Origin: Chlorogloea purpurea SAG 13.99
GTDB lineage: Bacteria > Cyanobacteriota > Cyanobacteriia > Cyanobacteriales > Microcystaceae
Length of the DNA stretch: 64,000 nucleotides
Assembly: GCA_016903695.1 (NCBI GenBank)
Contig: JADQBB010000005.1
Span: forward strand, 1 to 64,000
Direction: 5' to 3'
Shown here one piece after another: positions 9,185 to 16,040 of the stretch (positions within the stretch are counted from its first letter, which is position 1; each line of letters begins with the position of its first letter). The notes below the pieces were generated by a model. The model did no database searches and was not told where the DNA came from. It saw nothing but the letters and a program-made list of their open reading frames with translations. A program made the position numbers and the translations under genes.

Positions 9185-9952
9185 CTAAGCAACCCGGCCG
9201 CCCATTAAAACTTCAAGCTGTTCAATACCTTTCTGTAAATGACGGGTTACGGTCATCGGACTGATACCGATTTCTTTAGCCGCTTCTTTGCGCGGTAAGT
9301 CCCGTAGAAATACGCACTCGATCGCCGCTTTCGTCTTAGTATCTAACTGGGTCATAGCTCTTTGTAACTGTAAGCGTTCATCCTCCCATCGGCGTTGGGT
9401 CTGACATTTTAAATCGGGGAGAGTATCACCGAAACTGATATAACCCTCACTACATTGATTGACATTAATATCTAAACTTACCAGTAAGCGATTCTGGATC
9501 GCTAATTGACATTCGTGCCACTCATCGAGGGAAACGCCGAGGGAGTTAGCAATTTCTTTTTCTTTAGGATGGCGGCCTAAGACGACGGCTAAATGTTTAC
9601 GTAGTTTTTTGCCCTTCGTGTACAGTTCTTGCCAACGGCGGGGAATGCGCATCACACTACCTTTATCCCGTAAATAATGGAGGATCTCGCCGCGGATGTA
9701 AGGAATGGCGAAAGAACTAAAAGCACAGCCCTGAGACGGGTTAAAACGTTCTATGGCGCGGATTAAACCTACATAACCGATTTGTTCTAAATCTTCGTAA
9801 GGTTCGGAACATTGGTGGCTGATACGATGGGCTACTTGACGAACCAAGCCTATGTTTAACTCCACTAACTGATTACGCAGTTTCAAGGAGGGATTGCGGG
9901 CATAGGCGCTTAAGAGTTCCGCGCTATTAGTGGTGATAGATTGAGTAGTCAT
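9185..9952 (-). CDS. sigF: RNA polymerase sigma factor SigF (group 3)
   Basis: A 255-residue group 3 (SigB/F/G-type) sigma factor. It has region 2 (NIGLVRQVAHRI, EDLEQIGYVGLIRAIERFNPSQGCAFSSFAIPYIRGEILHYLRDK), a region 3 with RHPKEKEIANSLGVSLDEW, and a region 4 helix-turn-helix (PRKEAAKEIGISPMTVTRHLQKGIEQL). The C-terminus LMGGRVA resembles cyanobacterial SigF, which in Synechocystis controls type IV pilus genes and affects secreted polysaccharide. A partner-switching HATPase and STAS protein lie about 2 kb away, which suggests a possible anti-sigma connection (inference). petB begins 86 bases downstream on the same strand. Confidence 0.9.
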   Translation of the reverse strand: MTTQSITTNSAELLSAYARNPSLKLRNQLVELNIGLVRQVAHRISHQCSEPYEDLEQIGYVGLIRAIERFNPSQGCAFSSFAIPYIRGEILHYLRDKGSVMRIPRRWQELYTKGKKLRKHLAVVLGRHPKEKEIANSLGVSLDEWHECQLAIQNRLLVSLDINVNQCSEGYISFGDTLPDLKCQTQRRWEDERLQLQRAMTQLDTKTKAAIECVFLRDLPRKEAAKEIGISPMTVTRHLQKGIEQLEVLMGGRVA

Positions 9953-10062
9953 GATGTTTATTGATTGAGCGGCGAACCCGAAAGCGATCGATCGGGCGTT
10001 TCTCTATTCCCTATTTTCTGCATGACTCCCCTAGGCTACTATGGTCTATTTACGGAAATATT

Positions 10063-10078
10063 CTGAGACACGTCTCAG
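10063..10078. promoter_or_regulatory. Palindromic candidate operator
   Basis: CTGAGAC-AC-GTCTCAG, two perfect 7-bp arms with a two-base spacer, sits between the divergent sigF and the Bax-inhibitor-like gene, 110 bases upstream of the sigF start and 130 bases upstream of the other. Such a palindrome fits a dimeric regulator; the protein is unknown. Confidence 0.4.
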
Positions 10079-10081
10079 TAT

Positions 10082-10123
10082 GTACGTGATTCTACTGAGT
10101 AGGTCTGGATCGATAACTATAAA
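10082..10123 (+). promoter_or_regulatory. NtcA-type promoter candidate
   Basis: GTA-N8-TAC at 10082-10095 fits the consensus of the nitrogen regulator NtcA. TATAAA at 10118-10123 follows 22 bases later, the spacing seen in NtcA-activated promoters, and faces the Bax-inhibitor-like gene at 10210. The match is short, and a chance hit in 64 kb is possible. Confidence 0.4.
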
Positions 10124-10209
10124 TATCTGTTATCGGGGGATCATCCCCTTTCCCGTGGGAGTAACTTAAAATTAAGTTATAGAACCAAATATATTTTCCT
10201 TCCATCAAC

Positions 10210-10944
10210 ATGAGCAATAGTAGCAATTTTCGACAAGCTTTGCGAGAGGCCAAAGGGAAGTATGTCCTCGGCCCTAACGTTATTCCCAACGCCCTACCCT
10301 ATTTAGGTGGTGGCTTAGTATTAACCGCTATCGGCACCTACGGCGGTCTAGGGGTGATTCAATCGGCTCCCAATCTGGCCATGCCGAGTTTCATCGCCGC
10401 CATCGTGGGCCAATTGGTACTGTATTTCGTCGCCAGTGGTGTAGCGGCCCGCGGTAATAATAGCACCGCCCTACCCTTACTGGCTATTTATAGCCTTCTA
10501 TCGGGATATACTCTCAGTGGTATCGTTTATGTAGCCCTGGGGACTTCCGGCGTTGGCTTGATGGGGATTGGTATCGCCGCCCTAGGTTGTGGAGTCGCCT
10601 TCGTTCTGGGGCGCAATATCGGTTCCAACCTATCGGAAGAAGATGGTTTAGCTTTAAGCAAAACTATTAGTATCGGCATCCTCGCCCTAGTCGTGGTGGT
10701 GATCCTGCAACTGGTTCTGGGATTCTTTGGCGTTTTCACGCCTAGTTGGTTAGAAATAGCCATTTCCGGTTTAGGTGTTCTTCTCTTTACCGGTTCTGCC
10801 GTGGTAGATTTCTACATTCTACCCCGTAGTTACCGCGACGATCAGTATCTACTGGCCGCCTTGTCTATGTATCTCACTTACATTAATCTTTTCGTTTTCA
10901 TTCTCCGTCTGTTAATCGCTATTAATGGTAGCAGTAGAGACTAG
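10210..10944 (+). CDS. Bax inhibitor-1 (BI-1/YccA) family membrane protein
   Basis: A 244-residue integral membrane protein with about seven hydrophobic helices after a short soluble N-terminus (MSNSSNFRQALREAKGKY). The C-terminal segment, with an aspartate in VVDFYIL, then YLTYINLFVFILRLLIA, fits the BI-1/YccA (TMBIM) superfamily, whose bacterial members act as pH- or calcium-sensitive leak channels or interact with FtsH. Function in cyanobacteria is unknown. The gene is divergent from sigF and may be driven by the NtcA-like site listed above. A strong terminator directly follows it. Confidence 0.75.
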   Translation: MSNSSNFRQALREAKGKYVLGPNVIPNALPYLGGGLVLTAIGTYGGLGVIQSAPNLAMPSFIAAIVGQLVLYFVASGVAARGNNSTALPLLAIYSLLSGYTLSGIVYVALGTSGVGLMGIGIAALGCGVAFVLGRNIGSNLSEEDGLALSKTISIGILALVVVVILQLVLGFFGVFTPSWLEIAISGLGVLLFTGSAVVDFYILPRSYRDDQYLLAALSMYLTYINLFVFILRLLIAINGSSRD

Positions 10945-10951
10945 AAGTCGG

Positions 10952-10979
10952 GGCGGGATTAATAATCCCGCCTTTTTTT
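10952..10979 (+). terminator. Rho-independent terminator
   Basis: GGCGGGATT and AATCCCGCC form a perfect 9-bp stem with a three-base loop (10952-10972), followed by seven T (10973-10979). It lies seven bases behind the stop of the Bax-inhibitor-like gene and 37 bases before the hliD start. Confidence 0.9.
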
Positions 10980-10986
10980 CGCTAAG

Positions 10987-11004
10987 ATAGTAAAGAAATG
11001 TAAA
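10987..11004 (-). promoter_or_regulatory. HLR1-like element (RpaB binding site)
   Basis: On the minus strand this reads TTTACATT-TC-TTTACTAT. The published HLR1 consensus is two 8-bp direct repeats (G/T)TTACA(T/A)(T/A) separated by two bases; the first copy matches fully and the second at seven of eight positions. It lies 13-30 bases upstream of the hliD start codon. HLR1 elements are bound by the response regulator RpaB and give high-light induction. Confidence 0.6.
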
Positions 11005-11016
11005 GAGGTATTGAAG

Positions 11017-11187
11017 ATGACGCAATCGCAACCGACCACAGCCCCTAAATTAGAAGACCCGAAATTCGGTTTTAACGAGTACGCCGAGAGATTGAACGGT
11101 AGAGCGGCGATGATCGGTTTCACGCTCACGGTGGCGATCGAATATTTCACCGGTCAAGGTTTATTATCTTGGCTCGGCCTACAGTAA
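11017..11187 (+). CDS. hliD: High-light-inducible protein HliD type
   Basis: A 56-residue one-helix protein of the chlorophyll a/b-binding superfamily. The chlorophyll-binding motif ExxNGRxAMIGF is present as ERLNGRAAMIGF (about residues 24-35). The N-terminal EDPKFGFNEYAE and C-terminal EYFTGQGLLSWLGLQ match HliD (ScpE), which binds chlorophyll and carotenoid and works with Ycf39 or chlorophyll synthase in photosystem II biogenesis and photoprotection. The ATG is the only in-frame start that gives the full domain. An HLR1-like element directly upstream supports light-stress control. Confidence 0.9.
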   Translation: MTQSQPTTAPKLEDPKFGFNEYAERLNGRAAMIGFTLTVAIEYFTGQGLLSWLGLQ

Positions 11188-11253
11188 TACGAGGCAACGG
11201 ATGGGGGGCGAGGTTATACTGGAAATAAATATAAATAGTATTGACCGTCAACC

Positions 11254-11760
11254 ATGACACTTTCCTTTAAAAAAACCTTAGCCACTGGCTTATTATTAAC
11301 CACCATTATCGTCACGGGTTGTAATAATCAAGCCCCTTCACCCTACGCTCAAGTACAGAAAGAAACCACCAGTCAAGGTGCATCTGCCGTCGTCAAAGAC
11401 TCCGTTAAAGGGGGAAGTTTAAACAGGTTTTTCCCCCCCTCCGGTAACGGTTTCAATCGGGTTTACACCCAAGAGAAAAAAGGTTTCGCCGAGGCGAAGT
11501 TAGAAAAAAGCGGTAAAACCTTAGCCATGATGTCGATTGCCGATACGAAAAATAACCCCACTTCCGTAGATAAATTTAAAAGTAGCACGAAAAATATTAA
11601 AGGCTATCCGGCAGTACAACAAGGAAGTACGGCTACAGCCCTGTTAGTGAACGATCGTTTCCAAGTGAAAGTGATGTCGAGGGATACATCCTTCAGCCCC
11701 AACGATCGAGAAACATGGCTGGGCAAATTCGACTTGAACGCCCTAGCGCAAATGAAATAA
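11254..11760 (+). CDS. Lipoprotein with APSPYAQVQKETT motif
   Basis: A 168-residue lipoprotein of unknown function. The signal peptide ends in the lipobox VTGC (Cys23). Directly after it comes the segment APSPYAQVQKETT, repeated almost exactly in the product of 22328-22933. Further shared blocks are KGGSLNRFFPP, TQEKKGFAEAKLEKSGKTLAMMSI, YPAVQQGSTATALLVNDRFQVKVMSRD and W-L-x-KFDL near the end. The two proteins are therefore paralogues, this one lacking the other's Pro/Thr-rich tail. Its stop codon directly abuts that of the convergent HATPase gene, with no base between. Confidence 0.8.
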   Translation: MTLSFKKTLATGLLLTTIIVTGCNNQAPSPYAQVQKETTSQGASAVVKDSVKGGSLNRFFPPSGNGFNRVYTQEKKGFAEAKLEKSGKTLAMMSIADTKNNPTSVDKFKSSTKNIKGYPAVQQGSTATALLVNDRFQVKVMSRDTSFSPNDRETWLGKFDLNALAQMK

Positions 11761-12195
11761 TCAATTAGAGTTATACACTTTACTCATGACCAGACAATTA
11801 CGATCGTCCTCCAAGCGAACGTAACGGAGTTCATCAGTAAAAGCTTGCATGAATAACAAACCGCGAAAGCTTTCGTGTTCTAGGGGATCGAGAATATTCT
11901 CTTGGATTTCTTTTAACTTAGCCTCTAGGTCGAAAGGTTTACCGTAATTCCAGATACGGATCATCAAAGATCTCCTATCTATGGTCAAATCTATTTCAAT
12001 AGGTGTAGTGGCGGCCAGATTCTCGTGAGCGTAAATGACAGTGTTGGTGAAGCCCTCAGCCAAGGCGACTTTACATTGCCAGATAACAGTTTCTGGTAGG
12101 AGAAACTCAGTGGTTTTTTCAAACCATTGCAGGACGGGAACAAGAGCATTTAAATCAGTAGTTACCCGTAACAAAAAGTGATTAGTAAGCTCCAC
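11761..12195 (-). CDS. RsbW-like HATPase (anti-sigma type regulator)
   Basis: A 144-residue single-domain GHKL ATPase of the RsbW/SpoIIAB type (HATPase_c_2). It has the N box VALAEGFTNTVIYAHEN (Glu47, Asn51), a G1-like IWNYGKPFD in which the usual first Asp is Asn, and a G2-like RGLLFMQAFTDEL. Such proteins bind a sigma factor or other target and phosphorylate a STAS-domain partner on serine. The start is GTG, and the gene overlaps the upstream STAS-sugar transferase gene by 14 bases, which indicates translational coupling and a direct partner. Its target could be SigF, encoded 2 kb away, or the sugar transferase itself (inference). Confidence 0.85.
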   Translation of the reverse strand: MELTNHFLLRVTTDLNALVPVLQWFEKTTEFLLPETVIWQCKVALAEGFTNTVIYAHENLAATTPIEIDLTIDRRSLMIRIWNYGKPFDLEAKLKEIQENILDPLEHESFRGLLFMQAFTDELRYVRLEDDRNCLVMSKVYNSN

Positions 12196-13183
12196 TGTTC
12201 TTACGGAATAAAACTAGAATAGTCTTAACAATAAGTTGTAAATCATAACCCAAACTCCAATTTTCTTGATAGCGTAAGTCTAACTTGATAACATCTTCAA
12301 AACTACGAACTTGAGAACGACCATTTACCTGCCACTCACCGGTCATACCTGGTTTGACATTTAAGCGCCGCCATTGAGGAACATCGTAACGATCGACTTC
12401 ATCTTTAGTAGGGGGGCGAGTGCCTACCAAACTCATCTCACCCTTGAGAACATTCCAGAATTGGGGCAATTCATCCAAACTGGTTTTACGAAGGAAACGA
12501 CCGACGGCGGTGATTCTCGGGTCGTTAGTATTTTTAAAAATGGCCCCATCGGCCTGATTGGGAATCGTATTTTTCAAAGCTTCCGCGTCGACGCACATAG
12601 AACGGAATTTAAGTATTTTGAATTCTCTTCCCAGCCAACCGCAGCGAGTTTGGCTGAATAAGATCGGCCCATTACTGTTAACCTTGATAGCTAGGGCGAT
12701 GGGTAAAAATAATACCGCTGTGATACCTAGTCCCACGATGGCACCGGCTATATCGATAAGCCTTTTCAACCAGCTTTTCACCGAGGGGTGAGTTTCCGGT
12801 AAGTCGCTATCGGCGTTATTGGGTTTCCCCTCTTCCGAGAAGGATTGGGCGGGTTGGATGGCCAATAATTTATCCAAACCCGTGATGGCTAATACGCCCA
12901 TAATGGGGGGATTAACTCGATCAAGCAACAGTTCTATACCTTGAGCTTGAGCCGCCTTGAAGTTGTGAACTAAAGCGCCTACACCACTGCTATCGATAAA
13001 AGTAGTCGCACCGAAGTCAAGAGTAATTTTCTTGTATTGTTGATTCTGTTGCAGTAGTTCTTGGAATATTTCCTTGAATTGTACCGCTTCTAATACCGTC
13101 AAACGCTCAGGGAGAACCAGGACAGGATATTCTTCAAAGAGGTGGACTAGAGAAAATTGAGTTTCGGGAATTTTAGAAGTCAT
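12182..13183 (-). CDS. STAS domain-sugar transferase fusion
   Basis: A 333-residue two-domain protein. Residues about 8-110 form a STAS (anti-sigma antagonist) domain with the phosphorylation loop FIDSSGVGALV (Ser65/Ser66). From about 135 a bacterial sugar transferase domain follows (KRLIDIAGAIVGLG membrane segment, KFRSM, LDELPQFWNVLKGEMSLVGTRPP, WQVNGR), the family that starts polysaccharide repeats by moving a sugar phosphate to undecaprenyl phosphate. ATG at 13183 is preferred over GTG at 13186. It overlaps the HATPase gene by 14 bases. The fusion places an initiating transferase under a partner-switch domain, presumably to control exopolysaccharide start. Related fusions occur in other cyanobacteria. 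Confidence 0.88.
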   Translation of the reverse strand: MTSKIPETQFSLVHLFEEYPVLVLPERLTVLEAVQFKEIFQELLQQNQQYKKITLDFGATTFIDSSGVGALVHNFKAAQAQGIELLLDRVNPPIMGVLAITGLDKLLAIQPAQSFSEEGKPNNADSDLPETHPSVKSWLKRLIDIAGAIVGLGITAVLFLPIALAIKVNSNGPILFSQTRCGWLGREFKILKFRSMCVDAEALKNTIPNQADGAIFKNTNDPRITAVGRFLRKTSLDELPQFWNVLKGEMSLVGTRPPTKDEVDRYDVPQWRRLNVKPGMTGEWQVNGRSQVRSFEDVIKLDLRYQENWSLGYDLQLIVKTILVLFRKNSGAY

Positions 13184-13295
13184 CACAAGCAGGCATTAAA
13201 TAGCTTGATGGATAGCTTATTTTAAATGATCTATCCCCAATTTTCTCAGTTCCGATGCCATTAAACACCCTTGGTGATTACTTTTTCCCACTAAA

Positions 13296-13324
13296 TATCA
13301 GGATTTTGTCAAGGAATCCTGATA
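13296..13324. terminator. Hairpin between DUF3318 and STAS-transferase genes
   Basis: TATCAGGATT and AATCCTGATA form a perfect 10-bp stem with a nine-base loop. It lies 15 bases behind the stop of the DUF3318 gene on the minus strand. There is no strong T run, so this may be a terminator or a leader structure of the next gene. Confidence 0.4.
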
Positions 13325-13339
13325 GTTGATAAGTAATGT

Positions 13340-13984
13340 TTATAAAACCGGTCGCTCTTGTCTCGGTTGGGCCGCTTTAGCTTTAGATGCGCTTTTTCTC
13401 AAAGCTTCTAAGCGTTTTTCATAACGTTTACGATTCTTCCGATTAGGAGTTTGTTCCATTAAAGTTTTGAAAGCGCTGCCGAGACTCTTGTAGGCGTTGG
13501 GCAGGGAATAACCGAAGCGAGTGGCGATCGCGATCGCCTTTTCATCCGCTTCGATAGCTTCAGCGAGAGTTTTATCGCCGTTATTTTTCCGCCAGAGTCG
13601 ATAACCGGAGATACCGCACAAACCTAGGGCCAACAGCAGCAACAAACCATCTTGCACCCACAACTCACCCACGGCACCGCCTAAACCGATGGCGAGGGCG
13701 GCCATTTCCCAACCCTCCTTAGGAATAGTATCGTTTTGAACCCGGGCCACTTCGTGCCAGAATAACAAATTACGTTGGTCTAGAGCCAAATTTTCCCATT
13801 TAGCCAGATCGATCTGAATCTCGATCTCATCCCGCCCGATTTCCTCGCTGCGAATTAAAGGAGGATTGATCTCTGTAGACCCTTCCACCGTCACCCAACT
13901 CTGTAACTCCGGTGGTAATAAAGTTTTCAGTCTGCGAAGTTCGCTCATCTCAGCTCTAGCCGAAGAAGCTGCATAAGATGTCAT
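13340..13984 (-). CDS. DUF3318 family protein
   Basis: A 214-residue protein of the cyanobacterial DUF3318 family, recognised by SELRRLKTLLPPELQSWVTVEGS, QRNLLFWHEVARVQ and the following membrane region. Two hydrophobic segments occur at about 92-125 (MAALAIGLGGAVGEL, LLLLLALGLCGISGYRLW). The C-terminal half is basic and probably helical (KALMEQ-type heptads, RKNRKRYEKRLEALRKSASKAKAA). Function is unknown. Two overlapping HIP1 octamers lie in the coding region at 13524-13537. It is transcribed toward the STAS-transferase gene with about 155 bases between and may be independent. Confidence 0.8.
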   Translation of the reverse strand: MTSYAASSARAEMSELRRLKTLLPPELQSWVTVEGSTEINPPLIRSEEIGRDEIEIQIDLAKWENLALDQRNLLFWHEVARVQNDTIPKEGWEMAALAIGLGGAVGELWVQDGLLLLLALGLCGISGYRLWRKNNGDKTLAEAIEADEKAIAIATRFGYSLPNAYKSLGSAFKTLMEQTPNRKNRKRYEKRLEALRKSASKAKAAQPRQERPVL

Positions 13985-14086
13985 ATATTTTCTACCTATG
14001 TCACATCAATATATTGAATCTATTGTGGATCATAGCGGTAACAGACAGTATTCGGCTTTCCCCCTTCGTAAATTGATGTATAATTT

Positions 14087-14113
14087 TATACCCGATAAAA
14101 AAAGTCGGGTATA
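14087..14113 (+). promoter_or_regulatory. Hairpin upstream of thrC
   Basis: TATACCCGA and TCGGGTATA form a perfect 9-bp stem around a nine-base A-rich loop, 63 bases upstream of the thrC start. It could be a leader hairpin, a terminator for upstream transcription, or an operator. No T run follows directly and no known riboswitch pattern was recognised. Confidence 0.35.
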
Positions 14114-14175
14114 TTTGACGGTTATTGTCGCAGGTGATACTATTTAGACAACAGTTGACGGACACAGGAAAAATC

Positions 14176-15474
14176 ATGACCCAAACCATAGACAAAAAAG
14201 GTTTTATCCCCACCTTCACCAAATTAGTCTCCAAAGAAGGCGGCACCGAATACCCTCTAGTAGCGATGAATATCTGTGAAGAAACCTTCGCCCCTCTAGA
14301 GGTAGCTTACGATTACGATTTAATTCGCTCTCAAGTCAGCCGGGAAATCATTCAATCGGGGCCCAATTCCATCTGGCGTTATCGAGCTTTTCTCCCAGTA
14401 GAAAGCCAGAATCCCATCGATGTAGGTACGGGAATGACCCCCCTCGTTAAATCTCACCGTCTAGCGCGTCGTTTGGGTCTGAAAAATCTCTACATCAAAA
14501 ACGATGCCGTCAATATGCCCACCCTCAGCTTCAAAGATAGAGTGGTGTCCGTGGCATTAACGAGGGCCAAAGAATTAGGTTTCACCACCGTATCCTGCGC
14601 CAGTACCGGCAACTTAGCTAATTCTACTGCAGCGATCGCAGCTCACGCCGGTTTAGACTGTTGTGTGTTCATCCCCGCCGATTTAGAAGCCGGAAAAATA
14701 CTCGGTACTTTAATCTATAACCCGACGGTAATGGCGGTGAAAGGCAATTACGACCAAGTGAATCGCCTCTGCTCGGAAGTGGGCAACAGCTACGGTTGGG
14801 GTTTTGTCAATATTAATCTACGCCCCTACTATTCCGAAGGGTCAAAAACCCTCGGTTTTGAAGTAGCCGAACAATTGGGTTGGAAACTACCAGATCATAT
14901 TGTCGCGCCTTTAGCTTCCGGGTCTTTATTCACCAAAATCCATAAAGGTTTCCGTGAGTTCGTGAAAGTGGGATTGGTAGAAGATAAAGACGTTAAATTC
15001 AGCGGCGCTCAAGCGGAAGGTTGCTCCCCCATCGCCCAAGCTTTTAAAGAAAAGCGTGATTTCATCTCCCCCGTGAAACCCAATACCATCGCTAAATCGA
15101 TCGCGATAGGTAATCCCGCGGATGGTGTGTACGCGCTCGACATCGCCCGCAAAACCGGCGGTAGTATCGAATCGGTAAACGATGCGGAAATTATCGAAGG
15201 CATCAAACTACTCGCGGAAACCGAAGGCATATTCACCGAGACAGCCGGGGGCACAACGATCGCCGTACTGAAAAAATTAGTAGAAGCGGGTAAGATCGAC
15301 CCGGAGGAAACCACTGTAGTATATATTACCGGTAACGGATTAAAGACCCAAGAAGCCGTACAGGGATATATCGGTGAGCCTTTAATCATCGAGCCAAAAT
15401 TAGACAGCTTCGAGCGCGCTTTAGAACGCTCTCGCACCCTCGAACGTCTGGAATGGCAACAAGTTTTAGTTTAA
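14176..15474 (+). CDS. thrC: Threonine synthase
   Basis: A PLP-dependent enzyme that converts O-phosphohomoserine to threonine. In the 432-residue product the Schiff-base lysine is Lys120 in TLSFKDR, the phosphate-binding loop is CASTGNLANS, and FVNINLRPYYSEGSKT and the late TGNGLKT are typical of the family. I chose the ATG at 14176 (MTQTIDKKGF) because homology starts there; an in-frame ATG lies at 14125. A MoaD/ThiS-like gene follows after 30 bases and should be co-transcribed. This association suggests the enzyme may have a sulfur-linked side role, but that is inference. Confidence 0.9.
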   Translation: MTQTIDKKGFIPTFTKLVSKEGGTEYPLVAMNICEETFAPLEVAYDYDLIRSQVSREIIQSGPNSIWRYRAFLPVESQNPIDVGTGMTPLVKSHRLARRLGLKNLYIKNDAVNMPTLSFKDRVVSVALTRAKELGFTTVSCASTGNLANSTAAIAAHAGLDCCVFIPADLEAGKILGTLIYNPTVMAVKGNYDQVNRLCSEVGNSYGWGFVNINLRPYYSEGSKTLGFEVAEQLGWKLPDHIVAPLASGSLFTKIHKGFREFVKVGLVEDKDVKFSGAQAEGCSPIAQAFKEKRDFISPVKPNTIAKSIAIGNPADGVYALDIARKTGGSIESVNDAEIIEGIKLLAETEGIFTETAGGTTIAVLKKLVEAGKIDPEETTVVYITGNGLKTQEAVQGYIGEPLIIEPKLDSFERALERSRTLERLEWQQVLV

Positions 15475-15504
15475 TAGTTTTCAACCTTTAGCGCATTGAA
15501 TCTC

Positions 15505-15780
15505 ATGTCTATTAAAGTTCTAGTACCCACCCCCCTGCAAAAATTCACCGACAACAAGGCGACGATCGAATGTAGTGCCGGTAGTGTCCATGAATTAATC
15601 GAAGCCTTAGAAGGTAGTTTCCCAGGGATAAAATCCCGCCTCTGCGACGAAGAAGGTAAGCCGAGACGCTTTTTAAATTTTTACGTCAACGCCGAGGACA
15701 TACGCTTTCTTCAAGGCACAGAGACTTCTCTCCAAGATGGTGATGAAGTGAGTATCGTTCCGGCTGTAGCCGGGGGATAA
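15505..15780 (+). CDS. MoaD/ThiS family sulfur carrier-like protein
   Basis: A 91-residue ubiquitin-fold protein ending in the diagnostic Gly-Gly (IVPAVAGG), which sulfur carriers need for adenylation and thiocarboxylation. It starts [20 protein letters not shown] and contains [21 protein letters not shown] and [16 protein letters not shown], the layout of CysO-like proteins rather than short ThiS. ATG at 15505 is preferred over an in-frame TTG at 15496. It directly follows thrC. In actinobacteria CysO gives its thiocarboxylate to the PLP enzyme CysM; pairing with a threonine-synthase-type PLP enzyme is analogous. No adenylating enzyme lies nearby. Confidence 0.85.
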   Translation: MSIKVLVPTPLQKFTDNKATIECSAGSVHELIEALEGSFPGIKSRLCDEEGKPRRFLNFYVNAEDIRFLQGTETSLQDGDEVSIVPAVAGG

Positions 15781-15809
15781 TTCTCCCGATAATTTTCGTC
15801 AACTGAAAT

Positions 15810-15840
15810 AATCACCTAGGAGTTTCCGGGTGATTTTATT
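15810..15840 (+). terminator. Terminator of thrC-sulfur carrier unit
   Basis: AATCACC (15810-15816) pairs with GGTGATT (15829-15835) and is followed by a T-rich stretch (TTATTT). It lies 30 bases behind the stop of the sulfur-carrier gene, consistent with a rho-independent terminator. The rest of the gap to 16041 shows no ORF or clear element. Confidence 0.6.
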
Positions 15841-16040
15841 TGTGGGCGAATTAGCCAACAGATTGCTGTTGTCCCCTTTTGTGCTTATCAACCAATCGAA
15901 TTGTATTTTCTGCTATCGTCGTACCACAAAAAAGTGCGATGGTTTAGCATTCTCATCAGGGAAAATTGACAAATAAAAATTTTTAATGTATAGTCTTGTC
16001 CATTGGTTAAATGAACACCACAAATAAAGTCTAATCATTA

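Noticed and set aside
9185-13183. Complete Rsb-type sigma control locus
   Set aside because: sigF is separated from the HATPase/STAS pair by other genes on the opposite strand and no phosphatase is present; only a possible link is claimed.
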